Assembly (NCBI GenBank): GCA_013398615.1
Contig: VZSR01001755.1
Location: 124,001-188,000 of the forward strand
Direction: 5' to 3'
Origin: Brachypodius melanocephalos
Taxonomy: Eukaryota > Chordata > Aves > Passeriformes > Pycnonotidae
DNA length: 64,000 bases
Shown: piece after piece, positions 1-11,591 of the stretch
How positions within the stretch are numbered: the first letter of the stretch is position 1
Layout of the letters: the number at the start of each line of letters is the position of its first letter
Position numbers and translations under genes: made by a program
The notes under the pieces: generated by a model
The model's input: the letters and a program-made list of their open reading frames with translations, nothing else
Told to the model about the DNA's origin: nothing
Database searches by the model: none

Positions 1-1919
1 CAAAAATACATTTGTACTTGAAACAGACTTCAGGTGAAAGTGAGTCAATTAAGTTCCAGTCTCATGTGATAGTTTAGTGGCTCTCCAACTCTAGAATCAG
101 TAGAAGTCCCAGGGCCTTACTTTTTCACTTTGAAGTTGTCAGGTGCCACAAGTCACATTTCTGCTTGAAGCCACAGTTGCCCTTTTCTGATCAACTCCAT
201 GTACTCTTTCTGTCCACAGTATAGCAAATCATGCCTTTCTTCTCCTGATTTGTGGAGGTTATTTTAAGGCTATCAGTAGCTGTTGTGAATGGTTGTTGTG
301 AACAGCTGTTGTGAACAGCTCAGTTTCCTCATGCAGGAAAAAAACCCCTATTTTTTTATTCACATAAGTTATTTTTATACTGTTTTTATAGACCTTGTGT
401 TCAACTCTAATTGGCTAGTAGTTTTCTTGCCATGTAATTTATTGGTTAAAAGGTGTTTTGTGTGTACTTGCTCAGACTCTCTCTCACTCAGATGTTTACA
501 TACTTCCTTTGTGGAGTCTCATGGGACAGATCTATTGTTTATGCAGGTGCAGACTTACTTTTCTCCCCAAGAATAGGTTGCTGTGTTAGCAAAATTTTCA
601 TTCCCAAGATTATTTCGCATGAGAATTTACAAGCTATTGCTAGTTTAGCTAGAGTAGTAGGGCCTAAACCGTATTTTTAAGACCTTTCTTTAATGATATC
701 TTTACTTGTCTGTAGCAAACAGTATCATTTTTTTTTAAGAAATACATTTGTAACTGATAGAAAAAGCAAGATATTGGTAATTTTATAGAACTGAGAATGT
801 GCCTTCATCCCACTTCAAAGCAAGTGTTGCAACCATGGAGTTAAAGAGTCTTATTTCTGTTTGCATTCTCGATGGTCTGGGGAATCTTGAGTGATATTTG
901 GTACAAAGACACTGCTGAGAACCTGTAAGATAAGACAGTGCTTCCTTAACCAGCATGTAATGTGGCTGTTGAGGAATAGGCAAATCAGAATAGCCTCAAG
1001 GTGTGAAGAGAACCCACGTCATCTAGTTGGGTGAGAACCCAGGCTGTCTAATAAGAGAGCTGTCTTAGGCTGTCCTCTTCCTCCTTCTTTCCCCAGCTGC
1101 CTTTAAAATGGTGGAGCACTCTTTTCTGCTTGCACCTATACACACCTTCCTTGCTCCTTTGAAAGGGTGATGGGAAGTACCTGTCATTAGAGTTCATAAG
1201 ATTTGGATTAGAAGACAGCAAGCGACTTCCTACATTGTATATTGAAACTCTGGAAGAGAAGAGAATTTCAGACACAACATTACTCAGTGTTTTCCTGTTG
1301 GCTCTCTTTGTTAGCTCTCTTTTTGGTAATTTTGTGATTCCATGTATTGTGTAAGGTCTGGGAGTTTATTTACCATGTTGTTCTAGATTTCACCCTGACT
1401 TTATAACCTACATTTACTACTGGACTGCATCCACAGCCTACCTCACTTGATAAGCTTCTGCTTGCCATGGATCGGAGTATACATATAATGATTATTTTGG
1501 TGGTAATTTGCAAAGAAATGAAACACCTTTTGTGGGAAAGGTAGACAAGCAAGTGTTAGTGTTGGAGGAGTACAATAGCCTGTGATGATAATAAACTTGT
1601 ATCAATAATTAAGTTGTGAGGGGGTAGTCTTTGAAAGTGAGGGCTTAATGCAGTGGAAGTGTTAGTGCTATTGAATGGGTGACTATTTTATGCCACCTTG
1701 TTAGGAGGCAGATTTTGTGCTTCATGTGCGTTACTGTTACGTGATTAAACCATGCAATAAGGATTGCAGAGGACACTGCTGACTTTTTAAGCTGTGAGAA
1801 CTGCATAGCAGTAACTTCTCAGGCTTTTGCCATACCACACCCGTATCAGATCCTGAGGAGAGCAGACACTTTTCATAGCATTGTGCAGCCCACTTACCTG
1901 TCTTTTCAATCTTTCTCAG
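1..1919 (+). other. DUS1L: DUS1L intron sequence, no exon found
   Basis: No segment here resembles the N-terminal half of DUS1L (FMN-barrel start, catalytic cysteine region), and I see no other gene. The first recognisable exon starts at 1920 after a pyrimidine-rich tract ending in ctcag. The stretch is therefore read as intron, with the earlier exons left of the window. Short open frames here have no family resemblance. Confidence 0.7.
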
Positions 1920-4900
1920 TTTTACTGGCTAACGAGAAGCTCTCTGTTCCCATCACATGCAAAATCCGCGTTTTCCCAGACATTGACAAGACAGTGAAGT
2001 ATGCACAGATGCTGGAGAAAGCTGGCTGCCAGGTAAGAAGGCAGCTGCTCCCTCTACTCTTGCACTAGACACATAACTTTGTGTAAAGTATCTGATGACC
2101 AGTTCTTGGTATACTGTGCAGATGAAGAGGCTGTATTATTCTGCAGACAGAGCAAACAGGATGCAGACAGATTCTGTGTGTTTGCAGTCCTAGGCTGCAG
2201 GTCAGTAGTGTGGTACAGAAGACACAATGATTTCAGTCTCCTGTAATCACTGCACTGTGCAGCATCCTTCACCATGGTTGAGCATCTCAGTCTTCACATA
2301 GTGCTGCAGGAGGCAGTGTGAATGCATGAAATCCACAGTACTGTAGAAGAAAAAGGGTATCAAAAGGTATCACTAGAAGAAATAGGCAGCCTTCTAGGAT
2401 TTAACTCCAATTAATTTGGAAGAGATGGTCTATAGTTAGAGACAGTACTGATAGTATTTGGACCTTCTGCTGAGGTGAAAGCTAGATCGATATATCACAA
2501 ATTCCAAAGTGAATCACAAATGGAATCCAGTGCAAAAGGAAAGCTGTAGGTTGTCCCATGATAGAATCTTGTCATGCCATGAAATAGCAAGATGAAAGAA
2601 GCCTAAGACCATGCCACGGTTGGTGAGCTGCTGATATCTTTCTGTGTTGCTAAACTCCCTGCACTGTTGAAATAGCAGCAGGAACTCAATGGTATCTGTA
2701 AAGTGTAGGGAGTGAAAGGAAAATATTTTCAGTGGATTTATTCCAGTGGTTCATACACATGGAAAGTAAAGGTAATTTTGTGTTCCAGCTGCTGACTGTG
2801 CATGGCCGTACTAAAGAACAGAAAGGACCACTTGCTGGCGTGGCATCTTGGGAGCACATTCAAGCTGTAAGGTTAGTGAGCAGTACCAGTCTTAGTGGAT
2901 TCCTACTAACACTCTGGATTTTAAACAGAGTATACAGTGGCAATGAAGAGCAAACAAATTTGTGTGACAGGAGGAGAATTTCTGGGTTGACTCTAATTCC
3001 CAGTTTTATGCATCTGTTTTATTCACTGGTATAGAAAAGCTGTCAACATTCCTGTATTTGCAAATGGAAACATTCAGTGTCTCAGCGATGTGGAAGAATG
3101 CATCCGGAAGACAGGAGTACATGGTGTCATGAGTGCAGGTAAAGAAAATGAACTTTTACTCAGATAAGAATACAAATTGTTTCTGATCCCGTTAGCAGCC
3201 CTGTATACATTTATTAAAAACTTATGTCAGATTGACTTGTGAACAGCTTTGCTTGACAGCTGAGTGGCCATTCTCCCTTGTCTTATATTGGCTATCTCAT
3301 ACCAGGACCAGAAATCACTTAAGATTTATAAGAATTTTTATGTCAGACTTGCAATACTATTGACTTACTGAGCTCAAATCTAATTACTTTACAAAGGCAT
3401 ATGGGGCTCCTGTTGTCCTGGAATAGTTTTGTGACATCCGTTAACCAATGGAACAGTTTTTGAATGGTTCTAAAACTAAGTGCATCTGTGGATTAATATT
3501 CCTGCAGGTGGTTCACATTGGATTGGGACAAGAAAGAATTGACATAACTTCCTGTGGGAAGAGCTAGGATAGGCATCACAAAGAGCTTCTCGATCACTCA
3601 CGCAGTTAAAGAAGGGTTGTAGAATCTCAGATTTAGAAAATACTGGTTAACAAAAGGCTTGTGAAGCCAGTAGAGAAAACCACAGTGAGAAGCTGTATTT
3701 GTAAACTTGAGCCAGACAAATATCAATACAGACATAAGGCAAGACACCTGTCATTTCAGTCTTTAACCGTTGCACAACAAAAGCAGTGATTTCTCTATTT
3801 ATTAAGTGGTTTACTATCTTTGTGTCAAGGTTAGATGCCTTCCTAGAAACTGTACTTGAATTAGATATGAGCTGTTCAGTGCAATTAGGAATTGTATAGT
3901 GAAATACAGTATCCCAAGGTCAAGCTAGAGTTTTACGGACCCTGTGTTCTTCTTGAGAACACGTGGGTGATGTGTCTGTGGCTGTAGAATTACGAAAGGG
4001 ATGATCAAACTCCAGAGCAGAGATTTTGGCCTTTGCTTCCATCCTGAAATGAAAGTTTAAGTATTTCTTTTCATTCCCTAGAAGGTAATCTTCATAACCC
4101 AGCTTTGTTTGAGGGTCGGAACCCATTGGTGTGGGAGATGGCTGAGGAGTATCTGGAGATAGTACGGAAGTACCCTTGTCCATTGTCTTATGTTAGGGCT
4201 CATCTCTTCAAGCTCTGGCATCACACGTGAGTATCTCCAGTAGAACTCTTAATGTTTTCAGGGCTCATCCTGTTTGGCAAGTGTCTGGGTATTTTGGACA
4301 AGGATTTGTTTGGCCAGAATGAGTATGCTGCAAGGTTTTCTTTCCTGGACCTGGCTGGAGAGGGTGTAGGCTGAGGCCTTACCCTTCATTTCATATTTGG
4401 GAAATAGGGCTTGGGGAATGAACAAGTTGCCACAAGATCAGCCAGGGTGTGAGCTCACAGCACACCAGTTGGAATGTGGTAATTGCCCAGATGCACACAC
4501 ACACTTGATGGCAAACACAAGTTCCTTGTTCAGGGTGAGGCAAAGTGCTCTGGGATTTATTGTGGAGTAAGATCATGGCTATGGGCAGTTACTGAGAAGC
4601 AGTTGATGCACTGTACATTCATGGTTAGCTTATGGCTAAGTACCTTGGTTGGCTGGAAGAGACATATGCGTGCTTTTCTCTTGATTTACAAAGAAGAACA
4701 TAAGCTTCTACCAAAGGCAAATGAATCAAGAAAAGTGTATAAAATACTTTTATACAGTTGTTTTTAGTTGATTGCAGTCTCAATATAACTTGATGTTTGG
4801 GATTTGCCTCAGGCTTCAAGTTTACCAGCAGCTGCGTGAAGAATTAGCAAAAGTGAAGACTCTAGAGGGCATCGTAGATGTCAACAGGGAGCTGAAACTG

Positions 4901-6832
4901 CGATGCCAGGTACCAAGATGGGCCCTAATCCCCCACAACAGCACTGCCTGCAATTTGTGGGAATGTACCAAGTATGTCATAGAGCTGACATCCATTAGTC
5001 ACTTCTCTGGGACTTTGTGGTTTACTAACCTTGGTATTGGTAGCATACTACAGTAGCATCCCCTTAAGACTGGACAACTTTACATGGGATAAAGTTGATT
5101 TAGGAGTTACAAATGCACTTCAGTTCATCTGTCTTAGTAGATGGTTTTTTCGTCTATATGTAACTGTCAGTAATTATTAGCTTAAATTTCAGTTTGTGAT
5201 TTCCTGGAGTTTGAGTGTATAGTGTATTTTCTGACAACTCCAGGAAGACTGACTGTAACTCTATGCTGCAGGAAGAAATAGCTAATCAGAAAGAAGGAGA
5301 AAAGCCGAAAGAAGGGTTGCCTTTTTTCCACTGGATCTGTCAGCCATACATCAGGCCAGGGTGAGTTACCCATTTTGATACTTACAGGTACTCATAGGCC
5401 TTTTCCACCAATCAGTATCAGCCATTGAGTCTGTTCTAGGAGCTTACATTCATTTAGAAAAAAAAATTAAGACTTCAGATTATTTTGATTCTAGTTTGGT
5501 TTTTTCCTAGTTATCGCTTTGTTCGTGGGGACGTTGCTTATTGTTTGCATCTTCTCCTTTGGATCCTCCTCAAATTTCTCTCTGGAAAGTAAAAATCAGG
5601 AATCCATCCCACTTCAGCTCAGAAGAAGAATCTGATGTGCAGTGAATATGCTACCTGAGACTGCTTTATTGTTACATGCAACATGAATGTTGCTGGTAAC
5701 TGCTATGGTAGCAAAGAACAGAACTAAATTGTATTCTATAAAGGATGTTTGTAATGTATGGACAAGCTTTTCAGATAGCTTATTCCCCTTCTGCTGAAAA
5801 TTGGCCTGAAGAAGAGAACAAGTGTGTCAAGATTAATACTTAAATAAATACTTTAAAAAATGCTTAAGTAAAACCTGGGAATAACAGATGCCTAATTTAG
5901 CTGACCAACTTTAATGGGCTTTCCAACTGATGTATCTGATAGTGTGTCTGTTAACTGCCAGTGTTAACCAAAAAAGCTAGGTTTTTCTATCCCACTTCTA
6001 AGGGCAATGACACTTCATTATAGCCATGACAGAAAGGTTTATGGTGTACCCAGATTTCTGTAAACCAGAGTAATGGTCAGGGAACACCTACTTCTTCCCT
6101 CCAGCCAATTTATGATGAAATTCACTGTTTCAGGCCAAAGGAGAGATGCAGGGAGAATGGAGATAGTGGAACTGAAAAAGGTGTGCGAGGGAAACGTGCT
6201 CTGGAAGAAGAGGAAGATGGAAACTCTGAGCTTCTGTCAAAGAATAAACAAAAAAAGAAGTTAAGAAATCCAAATAAAAGCTTTGATCCATCTTTAAAAC
6301 GTAAGATCCACTTATTGGCATAAATGTATGGAGAGTTAGTGATACCACTTCTGACATAACTTGCCACTAAAATTTTTCCTGGCTTGTGTACTTGTAGAAA
6401 CTTCTTGAAAAAGAGGTGGAGTTGTTGCTATGGAAATTTCACTACCAGACAACATGATTCAAATAGTGTTCACTAGTAAAGGAAACAAAGATCAAAGTAG
6501 TAGGTCACTGATTCTCTCTAAACATCTTTTTAAGATCAAAATGGTTTACAAACTGAATTGTAGCTGTCACTAGCATTTGAAATGGAAATTTTGTATGAAT
6601 TTCAAGCTGATGTCCTCCTGGTTTATGCTTGACTTCATTAAAATTTTCATGTTTGGATTTTAGCATAGAGGCACTTAAAATTCAAAGTATTTTTACCTTA
6701 GCGCTGTTGTTTGAGGTACTGTATTTTTATTTCAAAATATCTCTCTGGCTAGAAAAAGCACCAAGCTTTGTCTGGTTCTGATTTTTTTTTAAACTTATTT
6801 CTTCCACATAAAAATACCATTGCTGAAATCAG

Positions 6833-6872
<40 letters not shown>

Positions 6873-8968
6873 CAAATATGCAAAATGTGATCAATGTGGA
6901 AACCCTAAGGTAAGTCAGTACAAGTGTCCATAAAAGCATTTCCATTAAATGGAAATTAAATGACTATGTAGGAATCAATCACACAATGTCTGGATGTAGA
7001 TAAGTGGCAAGTGGTGTCCCTCAGGGGTCTGTACTGGGAGCAGCACTGTTCAGTATCTCCATCAATGATGTGGACAGTGGATCAAGAGTGTCCTCAGTAC
7101 ATTTGCAGATGACACCAAGTGGTGTCCACTCCTGAGTGGAGTGATGACACACCTGAGGGACAGGGCCATCCAGAGGGACCTGGACAAGGTCAAGCAGTGG
7201 CCTGTGGGAACTTCTGAGATTTAACAAGGCCAAGTGCAAGATTCTGCACTTGGGTCAGGGCAACCATGGTATCAAATCCAGGATAGGGGATGAGCAGATT
7301 GAGAGCAGCCCTGCCCAGGACTTTAGGGTGCTGGTGGGTCAGAGGCTGGTCATGAGTCAATAATGTGCACTCACAGCCCTGGAAGCAGCTGTCTTCTAGG
7401 CTGCATCAAAAGCAGCATGGGCAGCAGGTCAAGGGGTGGGGGGGATTCTGTGCCTTTGCTCTTGTGAGACCCACCTCGGTGTACTGCATCCAGCTCTGGG
7501 GCCCTTGGTGCAAAAGACACATGGAGCTGTTAGGGCTGGCCCAGAGGAGGCTGCAGAGATGACTGGGGGATGGAGTCCCTCTGCTGTGGAGACAGGCTGA
7601 GAGACTGGGTAGTGTTCAGGTGTTCAGCCTGGAGAAGAGAAGGTTCTGGGGAGCCTCACTGCCTCTTCCAGTGCCTAAAGGGGACTTAAAGACAGTGATG
7701 GACTTCTTAGCAGGGCCTGTTGCAGTAGGACAGGGGGTGATGGGTTTAAAGTAAAAGAGAATAGATTCAGACTAGCTATACTTTCGATTAGAAGTCATTT
7801 TTTATGGTGAGGCAGTGGCCCAGGTTGCCCAGAGAGGTTGTGGATGCCCCATTCCTGGAAACATTCAAGGTCAGGTTGGACAGGGCTCTGAGCAACTGAT
7901 CTAGTTGAAAATGTCCCTGCTCTTTGCAGGGGGTTGGAGTAGATGACCTCTAAAGGCTCCTTCCAACTCAAACTATTTTAGGATTCTGTTCTGTTATTCC
8001 AAATCCTGAGGTAGGTCTGTGCCACTGCCCAGTCATGCAGGTCCATGCCAAGTCCTGCTGGTAAGTGTGTGTGGAGGGAGGAAAGTCCATACTTGGGCAA
8101 AACCTTTTTAACCATTAACTGTAACCAATCTCTGAGGTTGAAGGTGCTGCACAAAAATCCTTAACATACATAGGTTCTTGGAAAGAATTTGCCTTCCTCT
8201 CCAAGAAAAGTGCAGTCCTGCTGCTGCAGAGGGTATTTATTGCTAAGACAGTTGAGTGAGTTAATTGAATTTCCCAAGATATCTTGGAAACAAATCTCCA
8301 GACATCCACACATGCATGACATGCGTATTTTACTGTGAGATGAAAAACAAACCCCTCTTACTCTGGTTAGTGGTGGGTGGAGTTTTTCTGCAAAGTGAAA
8401 ATTTGAATAAACTGGTGTGGTTCTTAGTGTACTGATAAAAATACTTCAAATGTCATCCCAGTACAGCCTGCAGTGAGTGTCAGGCAGTACCTGCGGCTCT
8501 GGTTTGTGTTGTGCTTGGATCTCTGCCTTTATCCAAACAAGCATAAGCAACTCCTCATCCTCAGTTCTGTCTTTGCAGCAGATTAACATTGGCTTTCACT
8601 ATTAGCAATGCAAACTGAGGCTGCTGGTTTTACAGGTTCTGTATTGAAATTTCAAATATTTTGGTATTTGTAAAGAGTTAATTTTGCTTTTGCTTGTTTA
8701 TTTTTTCCCTTGGGGAGCATAGCTGTTTGCGTGACAGGTCGGTGTTGCTGAGCTGTGTGAGCAGTATGTATTTATTGCTGCTAAGATACCTGTAAAGCAG
8801 GGTGTAAGATGCAAGTAATTTTGTGTTCTAGCTTAAAATTTTGCATTACACCTCGGAGGGTGGGGGGAAGCCTGCAACACAAGCATGGGATGTTGCTCCC
8901 TGTTACTGCAGCACAGCAGTAGCAGCCAGCTGGGGCTCAATTTGAAGCTGCAGCTACTGAAAAAAATG

Positions 8969-9038
<70 letters not shown>

Positions 9039-10570
9039 CTTTTCTTTTCTGTGTTCATTATTGGGAAAGCATTGAGCACTGGGCTGGCATGCTTTCAAAG
9101 CCATTCTGTTTCATAGCTAATCCAGGTGACATTGCTTTGTACATAAACCAGGATCATTTGCACCAGGGCTTAGACTTATTTTTGTTTTGCTCTTGCATCC
9201 AAGTAATGTTGCAGGTAGTACTTGAAATCTTCTGACAAGGCCTGTAATTTTTTTTTTCTCTAGATTATGTGTTTCTGAGCTATGCCATGAAATGAGGTGG
9301 GGGGGGGTTGGGGATGTGGAGAAGAAGAAGGAGAAGGAACTCAACTAAAGCCTCCCTAAACATGACGATTTTCTGACTGGGGTAGAGGGAACCTCACTAA
9401 ACATCAACCCCCTTTTCTAAAATGTGTGTGAGCAAAGCACCCCAGAGACCCAGGCTTGTATGGCCACATCATCAGGTAGCCAAGATTCAGCTGCTGCTGT
9501 CCCCTAAGAGTCATACATTATACTTTAATAAATGTGCAAGCGTATTTTAGATGCAAGTAGGGAAGTAATTGTAATTCTGGTGGTAACATATTTTAGGCAT
9601 AGCTGTAGATGGCAGCATATCAGGCACTGTGTTTCATGTTGCAGAGAACTAGAGCAAGCTCACCAACACCAAATGTGTTCATGCTTGTTCCAGAGGGCTT
9701 CTGGCATGTGCCTGCTTGTGGTGGGTAACTGGAGCTGCCCAACAGGCTAGGGGGGGTTGCACAAGTTGAAGGTGGATTTTTTTTTTTTTTTTTGGTTGGT
9801 TGGTTGGTTGGGATTTTTTGTTCTTTATGTGCAAACAGTAGATAGTCCCCAATATGACATCACCTCCATCATCTTCATTACCCTGAGTACATGGGTTTTT
9901 TCCCAAGGATCTGAAAGTGCAGTGCTGTATTGTTACTTATTATAGTAAACAGTAATAATTTTACTTTCACTGACACAAGCTTCTTTATACTGCTATCCCA
10001 ACCCAGGGCAATAAATGTGTGTTTAATATGTGCCGAGGATGCTGTAAGAAAAGAGCATTCAAGGAGGTAGCAGATTGTCCAGGTAAGTGCATCTGGCCTT
10101 ACCCCAGGTATCAAGCAAACATCTCATCCATCTTCCATGTATATTCATTACTTTAATCTTTGGATTATGGGCTGTAGGTGAGTGTTAAAATAAACATACT
10201 ACCTAAAATGCTACGTGCTGTCTAAAGTTTATAGTACCATTTTAAAAGACTGCTCTTCCTTCTCTGTATGTTGTTGCTCCTGCCTCCAAAGCCTTGTGAT
10301 GCAGTTTCCAGTCTGTAAAGACCCATTCTTTGTAAGGAATGAGGTATTCTGTTTACCATTGTAGTAATCTCATTTCAGGATGTTGGTTTGAAGTTTCTTT
10401 CCCCTTTTGCTTTTTCAGGTCATGGATTACTTTTTAAGACCAAGTATGAAAAATCCCTTTCATGGCAGCTCAGTCAAAGAGGAATTCAAACCCCAGAGAT
10501 CAGTCAGAGAGGAGATGCAGAGGCAGGGGAGACAGCAGTGCTGAAGGAGGCTGGTGACAGTACGGGGTGA
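1920..10570 (+). CDS. DUS1L: tRNA-dihydrouridine synthase 1-like, 5' partial, 10 exons
   Basis: DUS1L reduces uridine to dihydrouridine in tRNA, using FMN and NADPH. Exons: 1920-2032, 2789-2871, 3035-3138, 4082-4226, 4813-4909, 5272-5360, 6134-6300, 6872-6909, 10007-10082, 10419-10570. Phases join without a break into 354 visible residues, against about 473 in human. The N-terminal ~130 residues, including the catalytic-cysteine region, lie left of the window. Visible landmarks are the barrel segments SVPITCKIRVFPDIDKT and LLTVHGRTKEQKGPL, the family signature VFANGNIQ, and MSAEGNLHNPALF. The helical C-terminal domain has LFKLWHH and KVKTLEGI. Next come a basic KNKQKKKLRN stretch and a cysteine-rich segment with CDQCGNPK (exon 8) and CRGCCKKR (exon 9), probably a zinc-binding knuckle. 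The stop is tga at 10568-10570. Exons 8 and 9 are separated by a 3.1 kb intron containing a CR1 copy. Confidence 0.96.
6839..6869 (+). repeat. (CT)n microsatellite forming a polypyrimidine tract
   Basis: About 31 bp of perfect CT repeat runs directly into the AG that precedes the 38-bp exon 8 of DUS1L at 6872. It therefore is the polypyrimidine tract of that acceptor, and its length could vary between individuals. Confidence 0.9.
6993..7998 (+). mobile_element. CR1 non-LTR retrotransposon, 5'-truncated
   Basis: A copy of about 1 kb lies in the large DUS1L intron, in the same orientation as the gene. It starts inside the reverse-transcriptase region: the frame near 7014 reads VPQGSVLGAALFSI, the conserved RT block also found in other LINEs. 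It continues through the 3' coding region with frame damage, for example GPWCKRHMELLGLAQRRLQR near 7500. It ends in the typical avian CR1 tail, gatgacctctaaaggctcc followed by short repeats of the ATTCTGT type. No complete ORF remains, so this is a dead, 5'-truncated copy. The left edge is approximate because no clear target-site duplication was found. Confidence 0.9.
8973..9038. repeat. 66-bp poly(T) homopolymer
   Basis: This is an uninterrupted run of 66 T, followed by CTTTTCTTTTCT, inside DUS1L intron 8. It could be the poly(A) tail of a minus-strand retroposed sequence or an expanded homopolymer. No recognisable retrogene body lies to the right of it (the 5' side of such a minus-strand insertion). 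The exact length is unreliable in any assembly. Confidence 0.9.
9777..9810. repeat. poly(T) followed by (GGTT)n
   Basis: A T run of about 17 bases is followed by roughly four GGTT units. This is low-complexity intronic sequence with no other signal. Confidence 0.7.
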
Positions 10571-10746
10571 AGCTTTGGAAATGAACAGTCCAAGAGCTCC
10601 TGTAAGACCACGACTTCCCTGGGCCAAAGAATGTGTCATCTCCAGCTCACTGTCAGCTGTGTGAACTTTTTCCACATGATTAAGTTCTGGAAAAAATTTA
10701 TTTAGGTAAAAAACTGCTTACTCAGGGAATTATCCTATCCATTTGA

Positions 10747-10752
10747 AATAAA
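10747..10752 (+). terminator. DUS1L: DUS1L polyadenylation signal AATAAA
   Basis: AATAAA lies about 177 bp after the DUS1L stop. This implies a short 3' UTR with cleavage near 10765-10780. Confidence 0.7.
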
Positions 10753-11175
10753 AGAGATGCAATTAAATATGTCTCATGCTGTATTTCAAAGACTGAAAAT
10801 CCTGCATGTCTGAGTGAGGCAATTTCTGCCATTACACTCTGCCTCCTGTATGCTCATTAACCCTTCATGTTGTGTTTTTAATACTGGGAACTAAAAGTAT
10901 TAGAACAGCCTTCTGGCACACTAAAAAAGGAATGTCAGTAATTTCCTCACTAACAGAAAATGTGTCACATCTGTTGGTGTTTCAGTAGGCCACATTTTCA
11001 GTGCAGAAAGGAATGCAGCAGTACTTGGAAAATGTGAATGTAAAACTCAAAGATTTTGCTATATCCTCATTAACAATTATTAGTTTCTTACAGTATGATG
11101 AAACTTAACAGTCTTCCATTGGGGGAGGATGAAATCTATTTTAACACAGAGTTGTCTAAAAATATGTGGGAAGTT

Positions 11176-11591
11176 TGTTGTGACAGGTGAAAGAATTGTA
11201 AAGGAAAGGCCTCATGAGGCCTGCTCTGCTAAATTGCCAAAGTTAGCCCGTCACTTCTAAGTAATTTGCAAGTTTCCATGCGAAAACAATCTCGGTATGA
11301 AAACTTGTGAGCATAACAACCTATTCCTGGCTTGGAAAACAAATGCACCTGCAATAACAAGGGATTTGTCCCATGAGAATCAGTAAAGAAAATATGTAAA
11401 CAATCCAAGAATTGATAGATTTGATGGACAAGTAAAATACCTTTTACTAACCAATAGAGTAATGGGCAAGAAAGCTATTAACCAATTAAAGTTGCACACG
11501 AGGGCTGCAAAAACTGTATAAAATAAGTTATGTGAATAAAGAATTGGCTTTTCCCACATGAAAATAATGAAGTCTCGGCTAACTCATTACA
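11176..11591 (+). mobile_element. probable solo LTR of an endogenous retrovirus
   Basis: The element is about 416 bp, begins TGTTGTGA and ends TCATTACA. These are imperfect inverted terminal repeats with the TG..CA ends expected of LTRs. Promoter-like signals are in order on the plus strand: CCAAT at 11451 and 11482, TATAAAAT at 11517-11524 and AATAAA at 11535-11540. No gag, pol or env frame lies on either side, so it looks like a solo LTR. I could not find a clean 4-6 bp target-site duplication, so the boundaries are inferred. The family is not named because I cannot align it. Confidence 0.6.

Noticed and set aside
8885..9235. 116-codon frame with a long poly-Phe run
   Set aside because: This is a translation of the poly(T) homopolymer.
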